NCBI GenBank assembly: GCA_015655125.1
Contig: JAATFP010000021.1
Coordinates: 62,001 to 126,000 of the forward strand
Direction: 5' to 3'
DNA from: Chitinophagales bacterium
Lineage (GTDB): Bacteria; Bacteroidota; Bacteroidia; Chitinophagales; Chitinophagaceae
Length of the DNA: 64,000 nucleotides
Shown here: positions 60,870-64,000 of the stretch, piece by piece
How the letters are laid out: each line of letters starts with the position of its first letter
How positions within the stretch are numbered: the first letter of the stretch is position 1
Notes under the pieces: model-generated
Seen by the model: only the letters and a program-made list of their open reading frames with translations
The model's database searches: none
Told to the model about the DNA's origin: nothing
Made by a program: the position numbers and the translations under genes

Positions 60870-63800
60870 TTGGCACTTCCGCACTTAATTAAACACGTAT
60901 ACAACAACGGCACTGATGAGGTAATACGACGGGGAAAAAAGATCCACGCCATGGGGTATGTGGAACTTGTGGAACACGACGAATTGATGGGTTCCATCGT
61001 TTTTCGCGTAAAGGATGACAGCTACAGCACTTTTTACAAAGTATACATTCAGAAATACGCCGATGCCAGGCTGATGAGCCTCCGATGCAGCTGCCCGTAT
61101 AATCTTGGCGATATCTGCCGCCACGAAACCGCTGCACTGCTGCGCCTGCAGGAGCTCGTAGACAAGAACCTTCTGCTTAGCAGCGCCATTCAATACAACC
61201 AACGGCACACCGTTGCTAAAATGAAAAACATAGATTTGAAGATGCTCAAAATGCTTTCTTCGATCTCCATTTTCCAGGAAGCCGAAAATTTGTTGAGGAC
61301 AAATAAAGCTACCATCATTAAAGCTGCCGACGAACGGGTGGAAGCAGAACTTACTTACAACGGCGAAGTATATCCGCTGGTGATACAAAAGAATGACGAG
61401 CGCAATTTCGACACCTCGTGCAAGTGCGATGAAACCATGCATCCGCTTTGCGAACACAAAACATTGCTGTTTTTGCAATTGCTGAACAATTACGGACCAA
61501 ATTATTTTGACAGCATCCGCAATTGGGACAAGGAAAAAAATAAATTACTGCAGATATACGGCTACAGTCTCGATGATGACCTTACCGGAAAATTTGAATT
61601 TATTTACAAAGACGGCAAACCATTTTTGAAACTGCTTGACACTTCAATCAAACGCGTTGTGGCACCTGCGGCCCCTTCTGCTGTAAGCCAGGCTGCGCCC
61701 GCATTTAAGTTACCTTCCCAACCGTTAAAGCCTCGCGAAGCGGAAGTGATAGAAGCGGAAAAAAATACCAAGCTGGGCATCGTTTTCAACTTCAACGCAA
61801 AAACATATCCCGGCTTCAATGTAGATGCATTACAGGGCGAGCCCGATGAAGAAAACAAAACATACGTAGATAAATCCGAAAGGCTGGATCTTACGAAATT
61901 TGTTGACACAGAACCTTTCAAAGAAGAAGACAAGCAGCTTTTTCAGCAGGTGCGGAAGTTGCAGGAAACCGAGGTTAATAAGTACCTTAACAGGAACTCA
62001 CCCTTTAGCGGCATTTGGGAAAACATCATTCATACAGATGGAGATGATCTTCCTGAGGAGACCAAATCGCTGATCACGGAATATCTTCATCCGAAGCTGA
62101 AGCGCGTTTTTGAAGAGCAATACCACAGCCATTTTGTGTTTCAATTGCCGTTTTCAAAAGTATTTAAAACGGCCAATCTGAAAGAAATAGAATTGAGTGA
62201 TCACTTTATTTCGCCCGTTTTTAAAGTAATCGCCAAAGACGATCATTTCGAAATTGCCTGCATGGTAAAATTGCCGGGCGAAACAGTTTCATTCAATGAA
62301 AACGAATGCAAAAGCAGCCTGGTTTTTTTGCACAATCAAACATTGTATCTCTGGCAAAAGCCCGAAGATGTGTTGCAGGCAGAAAAATTCATCAAAGAAG
62401 GAAACATCGAACTCAGCAAAAATAACTGGGCAGATAAGATGCAAAAGGTTATCCTTCCGCTTACCAAGGAATACCATGTGGAGTTTGACAAAAGCCTCAT
62501 CCGCGAAGTGAAAAGCGGCGTTCCTGATATAAAGCTTTTGCTGCAGGAAAAGGGCGACTATCTTGTATTTCAGCCTATTTACAATTATAAAGGATTTGAT
62601 ACAAAACCAACGGACAAGGATACGATCACGATACCGGATGGCGACAAGATCCTGATCATAAAACGCAATCCCGAAGCAGAAGAAACATTCATGCACAAGA
62701 TGGAAAGCCTTCATTCGATGTTCATCCGCCAGCAGGATAGCGGCAGCCTTGTATTGAAAGGCGCCGACGTGCTGCGAAACAACTGGTTCTTTCTTTTCGT
62801 AGACGCGATTAAAGAAATGAAAGTGCCGGTGTTTGGATTTGAAGCCCTGAAAAACTTCCGCTTTAATACGGCACGTCCAAGTACGCATATACATGTGAGC
62901 AGCGGATTGGACTGGTTTGATGCAAAAGTGGAAATCGAATTTGGCGAACAGCGGGTAGGTATTGCCGATATTAAAAAAGCGCTGGCAGGAAAACAATCGT
63001 TTGTTCAACTGGGCGATGGCACACTTGGGATCTTACCGGACGAATGGTTGAAAAAATATTCATTGCTCTTCAAAGTAGGTGACGGGAAATCGGATAAGCT
63101 CAGGTTATCTAAGTACCACATGAGTGTGATAGATGAGTTGTATGAAAACCGCAATGAGGAAGAAATGAGTTTTGCGCTGGACGAAAAATATGAGCGTTTG
63201 CGGGAGTTTAAAAATATTCCGGAAATCGAGGCGCCTGCTCAATTGCAGGATATTTTGCGTCCGTACCAGGTGGCCGGTTATCAATGGTTGAGCTATCTGA
63301 ATGATGTTGGTTGGGGTGGAATCCTGGCAGATGACATGGGGCTTGGTAAAACGGTTCAGGCGCTGACGATGCTGGATCACTATCGCATCCAGCATGGAAC
63401 ATTGAAGGCGATCGTTGTTTGCCCGACAACATTGATCTACAATTGGCAGAATGAGGTGAAGAAATTTACGCCGGAGTTATCATATCATATTCATCATGGA
63501 AATATAAGAAGCAGGAGCGCGGAAGAATTGCAGGTACACAATATCATCATTACAACGTACGGAACACTACGCAGCGATATTCAGATGCTGCTTAAAATAA
63601 ACTTCGATTATATCGTGCTGGATGAAAGCCAGGCTATTAAAAACCCATCGTCAAAAGTCACCAAGGCCGCGTCACTGCTTAATTCCAGGAACAGGCTTTG
63701 CATGAGCGGTACACCATTACAAAATAATACGTTTGATATTTTTGCGCAGATGAATTTTCTCAATCCCGGGCTTCTTGGAACGATGGAGTTTTTCAGAAAT

Positions 63801-64000
63801 GAATTTGCTACGCCGATCGACAAATTTGGTGAGCAGGAACAAAAGGATCATTTAAGAAAATTATTATTTCCGTTTATTTTGCGCCGTACTAAAGAGCAGG
63901 TGGCAAAGGATCTTCCTGAAAAAAGTGAAACGATCCTGTTTTGTGAGATGGAAAAAGAGCAACGTAAAATTTATGATGCTTACAGAAATAGTTACCGCGA
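60870..64000 (+). CDS. SWIM-domain SNF2 helicase, 3' end outside window
   Basis: About 1043 codons visible; the frame is open to the window edge. It opens at a stop at 60822-60824; the best start is the TTG at 60870 (MALPHLIKHVYNNGTDEVIRR by analogy with relatives). A SWIM zinc finger lies at C73-x-C75-x7-C83-x-H85. Residues ~90-780 form a long SNF2-associated region. The SNF2 ATPase starts near 800: RPYQVAGYQWLSYLN, Walker A ADDMGLGKT (K827), DESQ in place of DEAH at 918-921, and MSGTPLQNN. The second RecA lobe is cut off. Likely a DNA translocase acting on protein-DNA complexes. Confidence 0.9.
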   Translation, partial: MALPHLIKHVYNNGTDEVIRRGKKIHAMGYVELVEHDELMGSIVFRVKDDSYSTFYKVYIQKYADARLMSLRCSCPYNLGDICRHETAALLRLQELVDKNLLLSSAIQYNQRHTVAKMKNIDLKMLKMLSSISIFQEAENLLRTNKATIIKAADERVEAELTYNGEVYPLVIQKNDERNFDTSCKCDETMHPLCEHKTLLFLQLLNNYGPNYFDSIRNWDKEKNKLLQIYGYSLDDDLTGKFEFIYKDGKPFLKLLDTSIKRVVAPAAPSAVSQAAPAFKLPSQPLKPREAEVIEAEKNTKLGIVFNFNAKTYPGFNVDALQGEPDEENKTYVDKSERLDLTKFVDTEPFKEEDKQLFQQVRKLQETEVNKYLNRNSPFSGIWENIIHTDGDDLPEETKSLITEYLHPKLKRVFEEQYHSHFVFQLPFSKVFKTANLKEIELSDHFISPVFKVIAKDDHFEIACMVKLPGETVSFNENECKSSLVFLHNQTLYLWQKPEDVLQAEKFIKEGNIELSKNNWADKMQKVILPLTKEYHVEFDKSLIREVKSGVPDIKLLLQEKGDYLVFQPIYNYKGFDTKPTDKDTITIPDGDKILIIKRNPEAEETFMHKMESLHSMFIRQQDSGSLVLKGADVLRNNWFFLFVDAIKEMKVPVFGFEALKNFRFNTARPSTHIHVSSGLDWFDAKVEIEFGEQRVGIADIKKALAGKQSFVQLGDGTLGILPDEWLKKYSLLFKVGDGKSDKLRLSKYHMSVIDELYENRNEEEMSFALDEKYERLREFKNIPEIEAPAQLQDILRPYQVAGYQWLSYLNDVGWGGILADDMGLGKTVQALTMLDHYRIQHGTLKAIVVCPTTLIYNWQNEVKKFTPELSYHIHHGNIRSRSAEELQVHNIIITTYGTLRSDIQMLLKINFDYIVLDESQAIKNPSSKVTKAASLLNSRNRLCMSGTPLQNNTFDIFAQMNFLNPGLLGTMEFFRNEFATPIDKFGEQEQKDHLRKLLFPFILRRTKEQVAKDLPEKSETILFCEMEKEQRKIYDAYRNSYR

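Noticed and set aside
62289-63008. 239-codon open frame on the minus strand
   Set aside because: Lies wholly inside the SNF2 helicase frame and its translation is rich in Phe, His and Cys with no domain pattern; shadow of the real gene.
1-64000. CRISPR arrays, tRNA or rRNA genes, prophage or transposase
   Set aside because: Read through all gaps on both strands; no regularly spaced direct repeats, no cloverleaf, no transposase or integrase motif.

Overview
This window comes from a member of the phylum Bacteroidota, most likely the Chitinophagaceae or a close relative. The evidence is the gene content (an Omp85 lipoprotein TamL beside TamB, an IPExxxVDY protein, paired M16 peptidases, a Rho with a long insertion, a PadR/PspC pair), the many short lipoproteins, and the repeated promoter motif TAnnTTTG in front of start codons. 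That motif is the -7 element of the Bacteroidota primary sigma factor. Base composition is about 40-45% GC by eye and fairly even. I saw no rRNA, tRNA, CRISPR array, transposase or prophage, so this reads as ordinary chromosome with repeat-derived intergenic elements.

Layout. 1-4655: the 3' end of mnmG, a cupin, a Pif1-like helicase with HRDC and HTH tail, a tail-less Ssb and a small zinc-ribbon protein. 4692-15829: metabolic and envelope genes (omega-amidase, S41 protease, thiL, inositol monophosphatase, two convergent glycosyltransferases, an aminotransferase, adk, a DinB-like protein, a Kazal lipoprotein). 15951-18806: a PaaZ-like aldehyde dehydrogenase/hydratase followed by a crotonase. 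19606-23591: a DNA end-joining island with topoisomerase IB, Ku, and LigD split into separate phosphoesterase and polymerase proteins with no ligase domain in sight. 23748-31285: tamB and tamL, overlapping by 4 bp. 31472-32916: a minus-strand run of small envelope/stress proteins (YtxH, a two-helix membrane protein, two hypotheticals).

33137-38302: a signalling island made of a CHASE3 histidine kinase, a lone receiver protein, a YihY membrane protein and an NtrC-type sigma-54 activator. 38303-38800 has no clear gene but carries two terminator-like hairpins and may encode a small RNA. 38801-46811: an M16 peptidase pair, membrane proteins, a von Willebrand A protein, a META lipoprotein, a CYTH protein and rho. 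46977-54299: a secreted beta-rich protein, pterin dehydratase, an IPExxxVDY protein, an M28 peptidase with PDZ domain, feoB and a lipoprotein. 54867-57548: PadR regulator and a two-PspC membrane protein. 57678-64000: a methyltransferase, gcvT, comB and a SWIM-SNF2 helicase that runs off the end.

Two features stand out. First, the end-joining locus lacks the ligase module normally fused to its neighbours. Second, intergenic repeats built on the units AATCTGTG/AATCTGCG lie directly against genes, and in at least two cases run into a TAnnTTTG promoter placed exactly 4 nt before the ATG, which predicts leaderless mRNAs. A second palindromic family (core CTGTCAGCCTGAGCTTG) occurs three times, once as a perfect 48-bp palindrome.
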